A program made the position numbers and the translations under genes. The notes under the pieces are model-generated. The model ran no database searches, had not been told where the DNA came from, and was given only the letters and a program-made list of their open reading frames with translations. Source: Clostridia bacterium (GTDB lineage: Bacteria > Bacillota > Clostridia > Christensenellales > UBA1242). Taken from it: 13,746 nucleotides of DNA. Shown in pieces: positions 13,665-13,746 of the stretch (position 1 is its first letter; every line of letters starts with the position of its first letter). The stretch is from positions 1-13,746 of the forward strand of contig JAFZXQ010000013.1 of the NCBI GenBank assembly GCA_017616705.1. The letters run 5' to 3'.

Positions 13665-13746
13665 ATTTACTAAGTTGATCTTTTTGGAGCGCTTCTTGTT
13701 CTTTTTTATATTGGATTGTTTCAGCGCGATCAATTGCCTCAGCCCC
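13663..13746 (-). CDS. C-terminal end of an unidentified gene
   Basis: Only the last 27 codons and TAA lie inside the window. The tail reads 'GAEAIDRAETIQ', then 'YKKEQEALQKDQLSK', a charged, probably helical or coiled-coil end. It is supported by an open frame to the edge, matching codon style, and a terminator placed directly after the stop. Too short to name a family. Confidence 0.55.
   Translation of the reverse strand, partial: GAEAIDRAETIQYKKEQEALQKDQLSK

Noticed and set aside
1..13746. CRISPR array, insertion sequence, phage, integration site or other defence island
   Set aside because: No regularly spaced direct repeats, transposase, integrase or terminal inverted repeats were seen; nearly all DNA is accounted for by housekeeping genes.

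Overview
The window reads as an ordinary chromosomal stretch of an AT-rich, anaerobic, Gram-positive-type bacterium (Bacillota, most likely a Clostridia-like gut lineage). Four things point that way: a full pyruvate:ferredoxin oxidoreductase, a ~271-nt 'large' SRP RNA with an Alu-type domain, the truA-rplM-rpsI order typical of Firmicutes, and strong purine-rich Shine-Dalgarno sites. Tryptophan is encoded by TGG and ung ends in TGA, so the genetic code is standard and the Mollicutes code is excluded. The genus cannot be named from this sequence.

Layout. Positions 1-270 (-) hold the start of a COG1092-type SAM methyltransferase that runs off the left edge. Positions 338-1051 (-) encode a helical HEPN-like + CBS protein; its promoter is back to back with the promoter of the + strand SRP RNA (about 1145-1420). 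Two adjacent hairpins (1424-1487) separate the SRP RNA from the convergent acyl carrier protein gene acpP (1493-1723, -). Next comes a tightly packed - strand operon: trxB (5998 to 5081), ung, a signal-peptide protein with a C-terminal membrane anchor, and a membrane-anchored HtrA-like serine protease ending at 1808. Its junctions are 0 nt, a 4-nt overlap and 1 nt. The operon's promoter places transcription start almost on the trxB ATG, which suggests a leaderless message.

Positions 6096-7385 (-) are a stand-alone surface-protein gene with its own promoter and terminator. It combines a TasA/camelysin-like N-terminal part, a double calcium-loop motif and BspA-type (DUF285) leucine-rich repeats. 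Positions 7548-8404 (-) are rplM-rpsI, with a consensus promoter, a structured leader that may be the L13 autoregulatory element, and a strong terminator. Positions 8545-9996 (-) hold truA and, directly upstream, an unrecognised coiled-coil protein.

On the + strand, 10127-13624 is nifJ (PFOR), transcribed divergently from the coiled-coil gene. A bidirectional terminator follows, then the last 27 codons of an unidentified - strand gene at the right edge.

Most genes are housekeeping: translation, SRP targeting, fatty-acid synthesis, redox, uracil repair and pyruvate oxidation. I see no phage, insertion sequence, CRISPR array, tRNA or rRNA, and no clear new multi-gene system. The best candidates for a second look are the HEPN-CBS fusion, the anchored-protein/HtrA pair co-transcribed with trxB-ung, the leaderless trxB start, a non-canonical SRP RNA core loop, and the chimeric BspA-type surface protein.
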